Shown here piece after piece: positions 11,260-19,082 of a stretch of DNA of 64,000 bases. This DNA is from Prochlorococcus marinus str. MIT 9302 (GTDB lineage Bacteria; Cyanobacteriota; Cyanobacteriia; PCC-6307; Cyanobiaceae). A program made the position numbers and the translations under genes. The notes under the pieces are model-generated. The model was given only the letters and a program-made list of their open reading frames with translations. It had not been told where the DNA came from and ran no database searches. Position 1 is the stretch's first letter. Each line of letters opens with the position of its first letter. Location: contig NZ_JNAM01000010.1 in NCBI RefSeq assembly GCF_000759975.1, forward strand, positions 1 through 64,000. Reading direction: 5' to 3'.

Positions 11260-11517
11260 TCATCCTTTAATATTCTTTGATTCGTTTTTATTAAGTCGAT
11301 TGAATAGATAATATGAAATTACAAGTAATAGAGGAACAAATATTGAATGTAAAGTCATCATTAATTCTGTTTGACCCATTCCTATAAGATTTGACTCGCT
11401 TGGAAGTTGCTCTGACCAAGTGCCAACCAAATGCCAGGCTTGAGGAATTGATAAGAAAAACATATAAGAGCTATAAGTTAAGTTTATGTTCAGATAAAGA
11501 TTATCATTATTGAACAT
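11260..11517 (-). CDS. small membrane protein, unknown function
   Basis: The 85-residue protein has one or two hydrophobic segments (TLHSIFVPLLLVISYYLF) and a short charged C-terminal tail. The middle (PQAWHLVGTWSEQLPSESNL) lies outside the membrane. It is next to the carotenoid isomerase-like gene on the same strand, 60 bases downstream. No family name can be given. Confidence 0.6.
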   Translation of the reverse strand: MFNNDNLYLNINLTYSSYMFFLSIPQAWHLVGTWSEQLPSESNLIGMGQTELMMTLHSIFVPLLLVISYYLFNRLNKNESKNIKG

Positions 11518-11580
11518 TTCTGCTCTCTTTATTCTTATTTCTTAACTAAGTATTTGTAGATTTATAAAAAAGGACTTGAT

Positions 11581-13110
11581 TCATAAATTTATTTTTTTAA
11601 GAAGAGTTTTAAATTCTTTTTTACCAATAATTTTTTCAGCTGCATAAGCACCGCTTGCAGAAACAGCTGGAATTCCGATACCTGGAAATGTACTTGCACC
11701 GCAAGTAAATAAATTTTTCACTGGAGTTTTGCATCCTGGGGAAAGACCTCTTGCTGCAGATAATGCTGGACCATAACTACCGCAATGGGTATTAGTGAAT
11801 TTTTTATGAGTAATTGGGGTCCCTAACATCTTTAAATCTATCCTTTCATCTATATCAGGGATGAATTTTCGCACAGAATTAAGGAATATTGAACATCTTT
11901 CTTCTTTCATATTTCTATACGCTAGTTCTTTTGGATTTAGGTTTTCCCAAATTTCCCATGGTTCATTTGCCGGAGTATATCCATGAAGAACATGTTTCCC
12001 TTTAGGGGCCATATTTTTATCTAAAACAGATGGGATTGAAAATACAGCTATATTTCTTTCTGCGTTTATACCTTTCTCCCACTCATCAACATGTATCGCA
12101 TGTATCGGCAAATTTTCAAGACCATCAGCATCAAAACCTAAATGTATATGAAGGAAAGAATCGCATTTATTAGGATCTAAGACCTTTGGCTTCCATTTTT
12201 TTGAGACTTCATTTGGAATTAACTTTTTTAAATTCCAAACATCAGTATTCATTACAACAGATTCACAACTATAAGTGGAACCATTATCAAGGGTTATACC
12301 TGCCGCTAAATTTTTATTGAAGTTTATTGTCTTAACTCTTGAAGAGAGTAATAATTCTCCTCCATTTTTTTTAAATCCATTAATTAAGGCTTTTACAATA
12401 GATTCACTGCCTCCTTTGGGGTATTCAAGGTAGGAATTTGGTTCAAACCATTCGTTAAATAAAGTAGCCATAGCAGCTGTATTTGTATCATGCATTGACA
12501 TACCACTTATCAAAAAGCTCAATAAATTAACCCAATTCCTGAGAAAAGGATCTTCTAAGTGATTATTTACTAAATTCCCAAAACCCTTATTAATTTTTGG
12601 TATTTGTTTTATATTAGGTAAGAATTTTGAGGTTAAATTTATTAGATCTAAGAAATTTATTGATTCAGGAGAAAACGAGAGTAAAGGTATTTCATTTATA
12701 ATTTGGCTAAGAGGTTTTATTCCAGAAATAAATGATTCCCATTCTTTAACAGATTTCTCACCTCTTAAAGTTTTTATTATTTTTTTAAAAGGTTCTTCCC
12801 CTACATCAAGATTAAAATTGCCTTCTGGGACTATAACTTGCCACCCTTTGTACTGAAATAGTTCAACTTCTTCATCAAGTAATCTAAGAATTTGCCCTAA
12901 GGGATTAGTTGTTGGCCATTTACCTATCCCACTCCATAGGGAAGGTCCAGACTCAAAGGTGTAACCTCTTCTTTTGAAACTGTGAGCAACACCTCCTGGT
13001 CGAGAATGTGCTTCACAGATAAGAACTTTTTTACCTGATAAAGATAGAATTGAACCACAACATAATCCACCTATACCACTACCTACTATTACAACATCAT
13101 ATTTTTGCAT
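11581..13110 (-). CDS. carotenoid isomerase-like FAD oxidoreductase (CrtISO/CrtH family)
   Basis: The 509-residue protein has an N-terminal dinucleotide-binding motif (VVIVGSGIGGLCCG, residues 6-19) and the conserved RPGGVAHSF segment. It also has the C-terminal FAD signature (FTCGASTFPGIGIPAVSASG) typical of prolycopene isomerase and related phytoene-desaturase-family enzymes. The family isomerises or desaturates carotenoid polyenes at the membrane. A retinol-saturase-like or divergent role is also possible, since the exact substrate does not follow from the motifs. Confidence 0.82.
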   Translation of the reverse strand: MQKYDVVIVGSGIGGLCCGSILSLSGKKVLICEAHSRPGGVAHSFKRRGYTFESGPSLWSGIGKWPTTNPLGQILRLLDEEVELFQYKGWQVIVPEGNFNLDVGEEPFKKIIKTLRGEKSVKEWESFISGIKPLSQIINEIPLLSFSPESINFLDLINLTSKFLPNIKQIPKINKGFGNLVNNHLEDPFLRNWVNLLSFLISGMSMHDTNTAAMATLFNEWFEPNSYLEYPKGGSESIVKALINGFKKNGGELLLSSRVKTINFNKNLAAGITLDNGSTYSCESVVMNTDVWNLKKLIPNEVSKKWKPKVLDPNKCDSFLHIHLGFDADGLENLPIHAIHVDEWEKGINAERNIAVFSIPSVLDKNMAPKGKHVLHGYTPANEPWEIWENLNPKELAYRNMKEERCSIFLNSVRKFIPDIDERIDLKMLGTPITHKKFTNTHCGSYGPALSAARGLSPGCKTPVKNLFTCGASTFPGIGIPAVSASGAYAAEKIIGKKEFKTLLKKINL

Positions 13111-13150
13111 TAAATATTGATTTTATTTTTTCTTATAAAACTAAATAGCT

Positions 13151-13261
13151 TTAAACGAAAGTATTTGTTGAAGTTGTAATACTTAGTACAATCGCGAGGA
13201 AGAATATATAAGGAACCACTTTGAGAGGTACGTATCCTTGGCTTTTAGAGATGAAATCCAT
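13151..13261 (-). CDS. 36-residue single-span membrane protein
   Basis: ATG at 13261 opens MDFISKSQGYVPLKVVPYIF, then a hydrophobic stretch and a Thr/Ser-rich end before TAA. The SK..Y.VP.K..P.IF pattern recurs in the gene at 9918-10031. It lies in the 310-base gap upstream of the isomerase-like gene on the same strand; nothing else is seen in that gap. Confidence 0.5.
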   Translation of the reverse strand: MDFISKSQGYVPLKVVPYIFFLAIVLSITTSTNTFV

Positions 13262-13432
13262 CGATTTAGTTATATTTTGTAATATATTAACGAGATATTG
13301 TTCCTTATGTGTGCTAAATCTCCTTTTTTTTTGAAATATTTCGAAACAAAGAAATTTTTCATAGGATTCATATAACCAAGAACATTTTTTCTGAGGTTTT
13401 CTTAGTATTTAGTTCTTAGATTGAAATTTATT

Positions 13433-13918
13433 ATGAAGGACTTCCCTGACATAAAAGAGTTAAAACTATTAGAAAAAAATTCTCAAAAGAATGGTAGCGG
13501 AATAGTTTATGAGGAATTGTTAGGAATATGGAAGTTTCAGTATGTGTGGGGAAAAGAGTTAGATGAAATAAAAAATATACCTAGTTCGATTCTCCAAGTA
13601 TTATCTGCAAAACTAGAATTAAAAAAGAAAAATAAAGAAGATCAACTTAATTTCGAAATAAAAAATTCAATTAACCTCGGATTATTAAACATTATCTTTA
13701 GAGGCAGCGCCGAGTTAAAAGGGCTTAGACCGTTGTTAACTTTTTATTTTGAAGAATTGAAGATTAGTTTTAGTAATTTTCCAATATTTAGTAAGGAATT
13801 AAAAAAACCTGAAGATAAGAAAATGCCTTTTTTCTCTCTTGTAGGAATTAGCACTAAAGATAAATGGATGTGTGCACGAGGCAGGGGCGGCGGGCTCGCA
13901 ATATGGGTTAAGTCTTAA
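13433..13918 (+). CDS. PAP/fibrillin-like conserved protein
   Basis: Read from ATG at 13433 (a TTG four codons earlier is possible), this is a protein of about 160 residues. The N-terminal GIWKFQYVWGKE and the C-terminal WMCARGRGGGLAIW resemble plastid-lipid-associated (fibrillin-type) proteins, which bind lipids or quinones on thylakoid plastoglobules. It is shorter than plant fibrillins. The family assignment is by resemblance only. Confidence 0.6.
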   Translation: MKDFPDIKELKLLEKNSQKNGSGIVYEELLGIWKFQYVWGKELDEIKNIPSSILQVLSAKLELKKKNKEDQLNFEIKNSINLGLLNIIFRGSAELKGLRPLLTFYFEELKISFSNFPIFSKELKKPEDKKMPFFSLVGISTKDKWMCARGRGGGLAIWVKS

Positions 13919-13919
13919 A

Positions 13920-14135
13920 TTAGTGGTATTCCCCTGGATGATCTACTTTTCTTACGGTTACTTTTTCAACTTTTTGTCCATTAAATCTTAAGAGATCATC
14001 TCCTGAAAAATCATATCCCAAGCCTTGACCTATTAGTGCTACATCATCTGCTGTAGAAGAAGATGTAACCTGCTTTTTTAAGTCTTCATCAGACTGCATC
14101 TTAATTAAAAATTTTCTTATTTCAGAAAAACTCAT
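13920..14135 (-). CDS. Nif11-domain protein
   Basis: The 71-residue protein (ATG at 14135) carries the Nif11 leader-like domain (SFSEIRKFLIKMQSDEDLKK, then ADDVALIGQGLGYDF). Nif11 domains serve as leader peptides of lanthipeptide precursors (prochlorosins) in some picocyanobacteria. Here there is no Gly-Gly cleavage site and no Cys/Ser/Thr-rich core after the domain, so it is probably a stand-alone Nif11 protein of unknown role. It is convergent with the fibrillin-like gene. Confidence 0.75.
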   Translation of the reverse strand: MSFSEIRKFLIKMQSDEDLKKQVTSSSTADDVALIGQGLGYDFSGDDLLRFNGQKVEKVTVRKVDHPGEYH

Positions 14136-14180
14136 CACTATAATTTGATTGATTGATTGATTTTAAATAATTTATAAAAA

Positions 14181-14203
14181 TCTTGTTCTTTTTAAGAACA
14201 AGA
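14181..14203. promoter_or_regulatory. perfect inverted repeat between divergent genes
   Basis: Two perfect 10-base arms (TCTTGTTCTT / AAGAACAAGA) are separated by TTT. The site lies in the 95-base gap between the divergent starts of the Nif11 gene and the gene at 14231. The position fits an operator or an mRNA leader hairpin better than a terminator, because no gene ends here. Confidence 0.45.
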
Positions 14204-14230
14204 TAAATAGATAATTATTATAATATTTCT

Positions 14231-14545
14231 ATGACTTACCTCTTTCTTTATGTAGTTGGAATAATTCTTATATGGTGGACTTATCGTGTTGGTTGGCTTG
14301 AGGCACTCAAAACAGTAGTTAAAGTTATAGTTCCATCTATACTTATTGTTTTATTTAATATTAAGGCTGGAAGATTACTTTTTAAAAGTCCTTTAGTTGG
14401 CTTATTAAGCGCTTTTCCCACTTCTATTTTTATTTTTAGAGGTTCACTACCTCTAGTTAGTTATATTAATAATTGGATCGAAAAAAAAATAAATAAGTAT
14501 GATTCGGAAGTTATAGATACTGATTCTGTCCCTTTGGATGACTAG
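14231..14545 (+). CDS. conserved membrane protein, unknown function
   Basis: The 104-residue protein has two or three hydrophobic segments (YLFLYVVGIILIWW, VVKVIVPSILIVLF and about residues 60-85) and an acidic C-terminal tail (EVIDTDSVPLDD). No known motif. It is convergent with the next gene, whose stop lies 11 bases away. Confidence 0.6.
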   Translation: MTYLFLYVVGIILIWWTYRVGWLEALKTVVKVIVPSILIVLFNIKAGRLLFKSPLVGLLSAFPTSIFIFRGSLPLVSYINNWIEKKINKYDSEVIDTDSVPLDD

Positions 14546-14556
14546 ATTAGTTTAAT

Positions 14557-14949
14557 TTAATCAAAGCCAAGAAATAATTCTTTGTGTACAACAAGAACAT
14601 CAAATAAAGTTGTTCCGTGAATAGGGCTTAAAGGAATTTTGTCTATATTTAGTGCTTCTGCGCAAATTAAATGAGCATCCCATTTTGTATCGTGATCACT
14701 AATTTCAATTGACCACTCGATTACTTTGTTGAAATGATCTGGCATCTCTGAACCAATTTTTCTGCATATTTGACATAGAATTGTCAAAAGAGGAGGCTTT
14801 GATGGTCTTTTTAAATCTTTAATAAGACTTGGTTGTGTGAAAATGCTTGTATAGCGGATGTAGTCTATTAATTCATATTCTTCTTTAGTAAGAGCTGCTT
14901 GAGATAATGCTCTTTCAAATTCGTCTATGGGGGTTATGGGCCTATCCAA
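14557..14949 (-). CDS. conserved picocyanobacterial protein
   Basis: The 130-residue soluble protein is mostly helical (EFERALSQAALTKEEYELID) with a conserved-looking Cys/His-containing centre (LLTILCQICRKIGSEM) and a hydrophobic C-terminus. No catalytic motif is recognised. It starts 4 bases after the tatA stop on the same strand, so the two are probably one transcript. Confidence 0.6.
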   Translation of the reverse strand: MDRPITPIDEFERALSQAALTKEEYELIDYIRYTSIFTQPSLIKDLKRPSKPPLLTILCQICRKIGSEMPDHFNKVIEWSIEISDHDTKWDAHLICAEALNIDKIPLSPIHGTTLFDVLVVHKELFLGFD

Positions 14950-14953
14950 GATA

Positions 14954-15244
14954 TTAGTTGTTGCTGTTTTCTTTCTTTGAAAGATTCATGTTTTCTGAAT
15001 TAAGTTTTTCTTGATCAATTTCATTCGTTTGACTGCTTTTTATAGATTTAGGCGATTCCTCTTTGTCTTCTTCGTTCATAACTTGATCGATTTCATTTTG
15101 AAATTCATTCGACGCTTTTTTAAGACTTTTCAATGTTTTGCCAAGCTGTTTTCCTAATTCTGGAAGCTTTTTTGGACCAAAAATTAAAAGAGCTAAGATT
15201 AGTATTACAGTAACTTCAGGCAAACCTACACCAAAAATATTCAT
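14954..15244 (-). CDS. tatA: twin-arginine translocase subunit TatA
   Basis: The 96-residue protein begins with a transmembrane helix (LPEVTVILILALLIFGPKKL) followed by the family's FGPKKLPELGKQLG hinge and an amphipathic helix, then a charged, disordered tail. TatA multimers form the pore that exports folded twin-arginine proteins across the thylakoid or plasma membrane. Length and layout fit a TatA/E protein. Confidence 0.92.
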   Translation of the reverse strand: MNIFGVGLPEVTVILILALLIFGPKKLPELGKQLGKTLKSLKKASNEFQNEIDQVMNEEDKEESPKSIKSSQTNEIDQEKLNSENMNLSKKENSNN

Positions 15245-15653
15245 AGCTGATAACTAATTACTAATTAGGAAATCTATTATTAAATATAGTCAAATCATTT
15301 AAAAATTTCATTCTTGGAATAGCTTTATTAATATTAAAAAATTTTGAAAAATATCATTGTTACTAATACCCCTTTAAAGAAAACGAGCCAAAGTAATTGA
15401 TAATCACTCAACTTGAATTTTTTTTTATACCAATTTATAAAAGTTTTGTGTTTTTCGATTAATTTTCTTATTTTCACGGAGATAATTTTTTAATGTCACT
15501 TATTTTACCTTAATTTCTTGTATCATTATTTTAAAATAATCCTAGATTTCTATCAAATTAGAATATTCTAAAAAATCCTTATCTTATTTTTTCTAAACTA
15601 ATTTTGTTGCTCTGTTATTGAAACTAATTGCTAAATATCTAAATTAAAAAAAA
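15245..15653. other. 409-base gap without a supported gene
   Basis: This is very A/T-rich sequence between the divergent tatA and the exported small protein at 15654. Both promoters should lie here. I see no frame with good composition, no tRNA and no strong hairpin. Confidence 0.6.
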
Positions 15654-15887
15654 ATGAAGTCCTTATTTATTATTTTTTACCTAAGTTTTTTAATTTATCC
15701 AGCTGAAGCGGTTACAACAAAAATGTTTAAAGTATTAGATACATGTGCAAGATATCGACTTGGTGAGATTGATTCTAATGAGGCCATAGAAAAATTAAAA
15801 TTAAGTAATTCTTCTACTAATCAGCCAAAGGATCTAGTAAGAAAATATTGCTCAGTATTTACTCCAAATGAAAAGATTGAATTTTAA
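15654..15887 (+). CDS. small exported protein
   Basis: The 77-residue protein has a clear signal peptide (KSLFIIFYLSFLIYPAEAVT, cleavage likely after AEA) and a mature part of about 58 residues with two cysteines (DTCARYRLGEID and RKYCSVF) that could form a disulfide. The mature domain looks like a small helical periplasmic protein. Function unknown. Confidence 0.65.
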   Translation: MKSLFIIFYLSFLIYPAEAVTTKMFKVLDTCARYRLGEIDSNEAIEKLKLSNSSTNQPKDLVRKYCSVFTPNEKIEF

Positions 15888-16187
15888 TCTTATTAATACA
15901 AATTAAATATCCGTTTTTGAATAATCTTTGGCCTTGTTTTGTACTTCTTTAACTTTTTTAAAAGTAGTTATTTTTAAATTAAAAATAACTCCTAAAAAAA
16001 GAATTAGAAATAAAAAAATATAAATTATTAATTACATAATATTGAATTAATAAATTAAACTTAGTGTATTTATCTAATTTTTTAGTATCTTTTAAAACAT
16101 AAAAAGGGACTTTTACATTAGTTATTTGATTTGAAGGCCACAAAAGAATCAAATTTATACTTAATATGTAGATTTATAATTGATATT

Positions 16188-16637
16188 TTGCAGATCGGAG
16201 ATAAAATTCCAGACTTTACTTTACTGGATCAAAATGGAATTAAAAGATCAAATAAGGGATTAAAAAATCCTCTCGTTTTATTTTTTTATCCAAAAGATGA
16301 TACCCCAGGATGCACCATAGAAGTTTGCGGATTTAGAGATAAGTATGACTTATTTAAAGTCTTAGGTTCTCAAGTTTGGGGAGTAAGCAATGGAAGTACC
16401 TCAAGTCACTTGGCATTTGCCAATAAAAACAAGTTACAGTACCCTCTACTTTGCGATACCAATAACTCTCTCAGGAAAACTTTTAAAGTTCCTAATGTAT
16501 TAGGTTTTATGGATGGCAGAGTAACTTATGTTATCGATCGAAATGGAATAGTTAGACATATCTTTAGAGATTTATTGAATGGTCCGGAGCACATCAAAGA
16601 GGCCATTAGAGTACTAAAAGAAATTCAAAATAAATAA
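16188..16637 (+). CDS. bcp: peroxiredoxin Q / BCP-type
   Basis: The start is taken as TTG at 16188 (MQIGDKIPDFTLLDQNG), giving 149 residues, the usual PrxQ length. A longer frame from 16131 would add a non-homologous leader. The peroxidatic and resolving cysteines are in DDTPGCTIEVC (Cys42 and Cys47). The enzyme reduces peroxides using thioredoxin. Role inferred: defence against photosynthetic hydrogen peroxide and lipid peroxides. Confidence 0.9.
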   Translation: MQIGDKIPDFTLLDQNGIKRSNKGLKNPLVLFFYPKDDTPGCTIEVCGFRDKYDLFKVLGSQVWGVSNGSTSSHLAFANKNKLQYPLLCDTNNSLRKTFKVPNVLGFMDGRVTYVIDRNGIVRHIFRDLLNGPEHIKEAIRVLKEIQNK

Positions 16638-16694
16638 ATATAATTCTCTATGTTTGTTTTTTGTTTTAATATGGTTTTAGCATTTATTTAATCT

Positions 16695-16967
16695 ATGAAA
16701 AAAATGGGAATGCAAGCTGTTGATTTGGCTATTGAAAATGGAGTTGATCTTGACGGTACCCCAATCCCTACAAAAATGCTAGATTTATATAATCGAATAA
16801 TGGATGAGGAGAATAAAAGACAAAGAAGTGGCGTTAAAAAATCAATGAGAAATAGATGCGTCAAAACTGGTTCTAAGCATTTTGATCAAGAAACTTTGAA
16901 TCAATTATTGATTGACTCAGGATGGGAAGGTCTTAAAGAAAAGGAAATTTTATTTTTTTATAATTAA
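16695..16967 (+). CDS. conserved hypothetical protein
   Basis: The 90-residue protein has a helical N-terminal half (AVDLAIENGVDLDGTPIPTK, then MLDLYNRIMDEE) and a basic middle (KKSMRNRCVKTGSKHFD). No domain name recognised. It starts 57 bases after the peroxiredoxin gene and may share its transcript. Confidence 0.6.
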   Translation: MKKMGMQAVDLAIENGVDLDGTPIPTKMLDLYNRIMDEENKRQRSGVKKSMRNRCVKTGSKHFDQETLNQLLIDSGWEGLKEKEILFFYN

Positions 16968-17074
16968 AAAACAAAATAAACTTTAAAGTCTACTTTAAAA
17001 AATTTTTAGGTTGACTTTATACTTAAATTAAAAATGAGAGATAATTCAATTTTTTCTCAGACCTAATTTTTGAA

Positions 17075-17419
17075 TTATTTAAACCACCCTTTTTTTTTAG
17101 AGGGCTTTATTTTTTCTTTTTCAGTCTTTATTTTTTTACTTGCTTGTTTGAAAGCTAAGTTGGCTTCTATAACCGTAACTATTGATATAAAAAAAAGACC
17201 AGAAATTCCAATTATTTGTTCTCCTCTAGAAGGTTCTGAATTTCCTTGTAAAAAAAATCCTAAAGCGAACCATGAAGTAGCAGCAGCTATTGTTAAAAAA
17301 TAGGGCTTCCATCTTCTTTGGTATAAGTAACCGGATCCTAAACCAGGAAGAAAATTCAAAAATGATGCTACCCAGCCTTTTGAAGATGCAATTATCTCGT
17401 CTCTTGAGGGATTAGACAT
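17075..17419 (-). CDS. small membrane protein with two spans
   Basis: From ATG at 17419 (MSNPSRDEIIASSKGWVAS) the protein has 114 residues. A longer frame starting at 17485 adds a Cys-rich leader unlikely to be real. There are two hydrophobic helices (about residues 35-55 and 68-85) and a Lys-rich tail ending KKKGWFK. The FLNFLPGLGSGYLYQRRW segment resembles small membrane proteins of the TM2-like kind, but the assignment is loose. Confidence 0.6.
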   Translation of the reverse strand: MSNPSRDEIIASSKGWVASFLNFLPGLGSGYLYQRRWKPYFLTIAAATSWFALGFFLQGNSEPSRGEQIIGISGLFFISIVTVIEANLAFKQASKKIKTEKEKIKPSKKKGWFK

Positions 17420-17596
17420 TAAAATTAGGTATTTATTAGATGTACATTTATGTAAGCAAAAGATATGGCTGCGCAAATCACCCAACTAAAGGGTAGGAAC
17501 ATTCTTATTTTTTCTTTATTATTTTCCATTTATTAATTATGTAAAATATTTTAAAGATCTGTGGATTAATGGTTATCTTAAAACTAGAAAAATTAA

Positions 17597-17623
17597 AAAA
17601 AGACGGCTAATAACCGTCTTTTA
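17597..17623. terminator. hairpin terminator
   Basis: The stem AAAAGACGG / CCGTCTTTT has a 7-base loop and A- and T-runs on either side, so it can work in both directions. It lies just downstream of the coiled-coil gene at 17649-17885, which is read on the minus strand, and probably ends that transcript. Confidence 0.7.
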
Positions 17624-17648
17624 AAAAATTAATTACTCTAAAAATTAA

Positions 17649-17885
17649 TTATTTATTTTTTGAAGCAGAGAGTAATTTAAGTTCTTTCTTTACCTCTTTT
17701 TCTCTCTCTTCAAGATGTTTTAGTTGAGCTTTAAAAGCATCTTCAAGTCTTACTCTTTGAGTTTTAATTTCATTAAGTTCTTCTTGATGTTGGTTTTTCT
17801 TTAGCTCCTTCATTTCACTATCAGAAATAACATATATTTGGCGATATGAAGGTGTTTCAAAAAGAAGATCAAGCATTGAATACAT
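17649..17885 (-). CDS. short coiled-coil protein
   Basis: The 78-residue protein has a short aromatic N-terminal part (LLFETPSYRQIYVISDSEM) followed by a long charged helix of about 50 residues (heptad-like LEDAFKAQLKHLEEREKEV) that should form a coiled coil. Possible scaffold or regulator; unknown. A terminator hairpin follows it. Confidence 0.65.
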   Translation of the reverse strand: MYSMLDLLFETPSYRQIYVISDSEMKELKKNQHQEELNEIKTQRVRLEDAFKAQLKHLEEREKEVKKELKLLSASKNK

Positions 17886-18090
17886 AAGTGACCTTTGAAT
17901 TAGTACAAATCTAATATCTGATAATTATTTGAAATGTGTAAGGATAAATACCGAAGATATTGATACGGCAAATACACCGAATTTCGGTTTACCTAACATA
18001 ACCGGCCAGTATTTACCGATCAAATTTTAAGGAATGTTTTAAAGTATTTAAGAGATAATTCTAAAAAGTCTAAATTTATAAGAACTAAAA

Positions 18091-18513
18091 ATGGATTTAA
18101 TAATTACTAAAACATTAGTAATCCCATCTAAGGAAATTAAGTGGCGATTTTCCAGATCCTCTGGTCCTGGAGGGCAAAATGTAAATAAAATTGAAAGTAG
18201 AGTAGAGATTATTTTTAATTTAGAAGATTCAAAAGTCTTAAATGATTATCAGAAGGCAATTCTTAAGATTAATTTGAAAAGCAAATTAGTGAATAATAGT
18301 TTATGTTTAGCTGTTCAAGAACACAGAAATCAATTATTAAATAGGCAGTTAGCTTTAATTAAATTTAGTTCAATTATAAGAGGCGCATTAAATAAATCAT
18401 CTAAATTAAGAAAATCTACAAAACCTACCAAAGCATCACAACAGAAAAGAATTGAGTTTAAGAAAAAACGAGGCAAGTTGAAAAAAAGTAGACAAAAAGA
18501 AAAAACATATTAA
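18091..18513 (+). CDS. arfB: ArfB/YaeJ-like peptidyl-tRNA hydrolase (release-factor domain)
   Basis: The 140-residue protein has only the catalytic domain of class I release factors, with the GGQ motif at residues 27-29 (RSSGPGGQNVNK), and a very basic C-terminal tail (KKRGKLKKSRQKEK). Proteins of this build rescue stalled ribosomes by entering the empty A site with the basic tail and hydrolysing peptidyl-tRNA. No codon-recognition domain is present. Confidence 0.9.
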   Translation: MDLIITKTLVIPSKEIKWRFSRSSGPGGQNVNKIESRVEIIFNLEDSKVLNDYQKAILKINLKSKLVNNSLCLAVQEHRNQLLNRQLALIKFSSIIRGALNKSSKLRKSTKPTKASQQKRIEFKKKRGKLKKSRQKEKTY

Positions 18514-18591
18514 TCATAAGAAAACTAAATAAATATTTTCCTCGAAAATTCTAATGAAAGCATATGATTAGTTTAATTTCATTTCGGTTTA

Positions 18592-18840
18592 TTGAATTCA
18601 AATAATGATTTCTGGTTAATTGACTCCAATTCTGTAGGAGTGATGCGTTTCTACAAAGATAAAGAGCATTCTGATAGATCTATTACTTATATGTTTATTG
18701 AGGAAGGAATCATTATGGGAATTCATGGAGATAATCCACCTTTAATGAAAACTAGAAAAAAAATTGTTATTGAAGAGGCAAGATTATTATGGCAAAAATT
18801 GTTAAATGAAGGTTGGCAAAAAACTAATAAAAAATGGTGA
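18592..18840 (+). CDS. DUF1651-like small protein (copy 1)
   Basis: The 82-residue protein starts at TTG. The pattern WLID, RFYKD, YMFIEEGIIMGIHGDNPPLM, RLLWQKLLNEGW matches a small picocyanobacterial family that I associate with DUF1651. A second member is at 26771-27028 (shared EPPLM or NPPLM and the final L...GW). Function unknown. Confidence 0.7.
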   Translation: MNSNNDFWLIDSNSVGVMRFYKDKEHSDRSITYMFIEEGIIMGIHGDNPPLMKTRKKIVIEEARLLWQKLLNEGWQKTNKKW

Positions 18841-18861
18841 GAAAAATTCAAAAAAACTTTT

Positions 18862-19008
18862 TTAAATTTCAGGAAATAAATATTCCTTTTGGATATAGCT
18901 TTCAAATTTCATATTGTTGTAAAAATCCCCTTTTTTGATGTCGTTTTTATATCTTCTCAACATAATTAGATAGTTTGTAAATCCAAAAAGTACTAAAAAG
19001 AAATAAAT
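18862..19008 (-). CDS. possible small membrane protein with ATT start
   Basis: An open frame of 48 codons has a hydrophobic helix (YFFLVLFGFTNYLIM) followed by a charged tail (LRRYKNDIKKGDFYNNMKFE). The only ATG (18963) would remove the helix. An ATT at 19008 has an AGGA Shine-Dalgarno-like element five bases upstream. Coding status is uncertain. Confidence 0.25.
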   Translation of the reverse strand: MYFFLVLFGFTNYLIMLRRYKNDIKKGDFYNNMKFESYIQKEYLFPEI

Positions 19009-19082
19009 CTTATTCCTGCCACTAAGTTCATATGACTATTAATGTTTTTTTAATCTGACAATTATTAATCAATAATCAATCG

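Noticed and set aside
13920-14135. Prochlorosin (lanthipeptide) precursor
   Set aside because: No GG cleavage site, no Cys/Ser/Thr-rich core and no modifying enzyme nearby.
14147-14162. GATT tandem repeats as a possible regulatory element
   Set aside because: Only four short units in an A/T-rich gap; expected by chance.
15903-16030. Minus-strand helix-plus-charged frame in the gap before PrxQ
   Set aside because: It has no ATG, GTG or TTG and the A/T-rich composition yields such hydrophobic frames by chance.
17070-17303. 77-codon + strand ORF
   Set aside because: It is opposite the 114-residue membrane protein, whose helices and Lys-rich tail make better protein sense.
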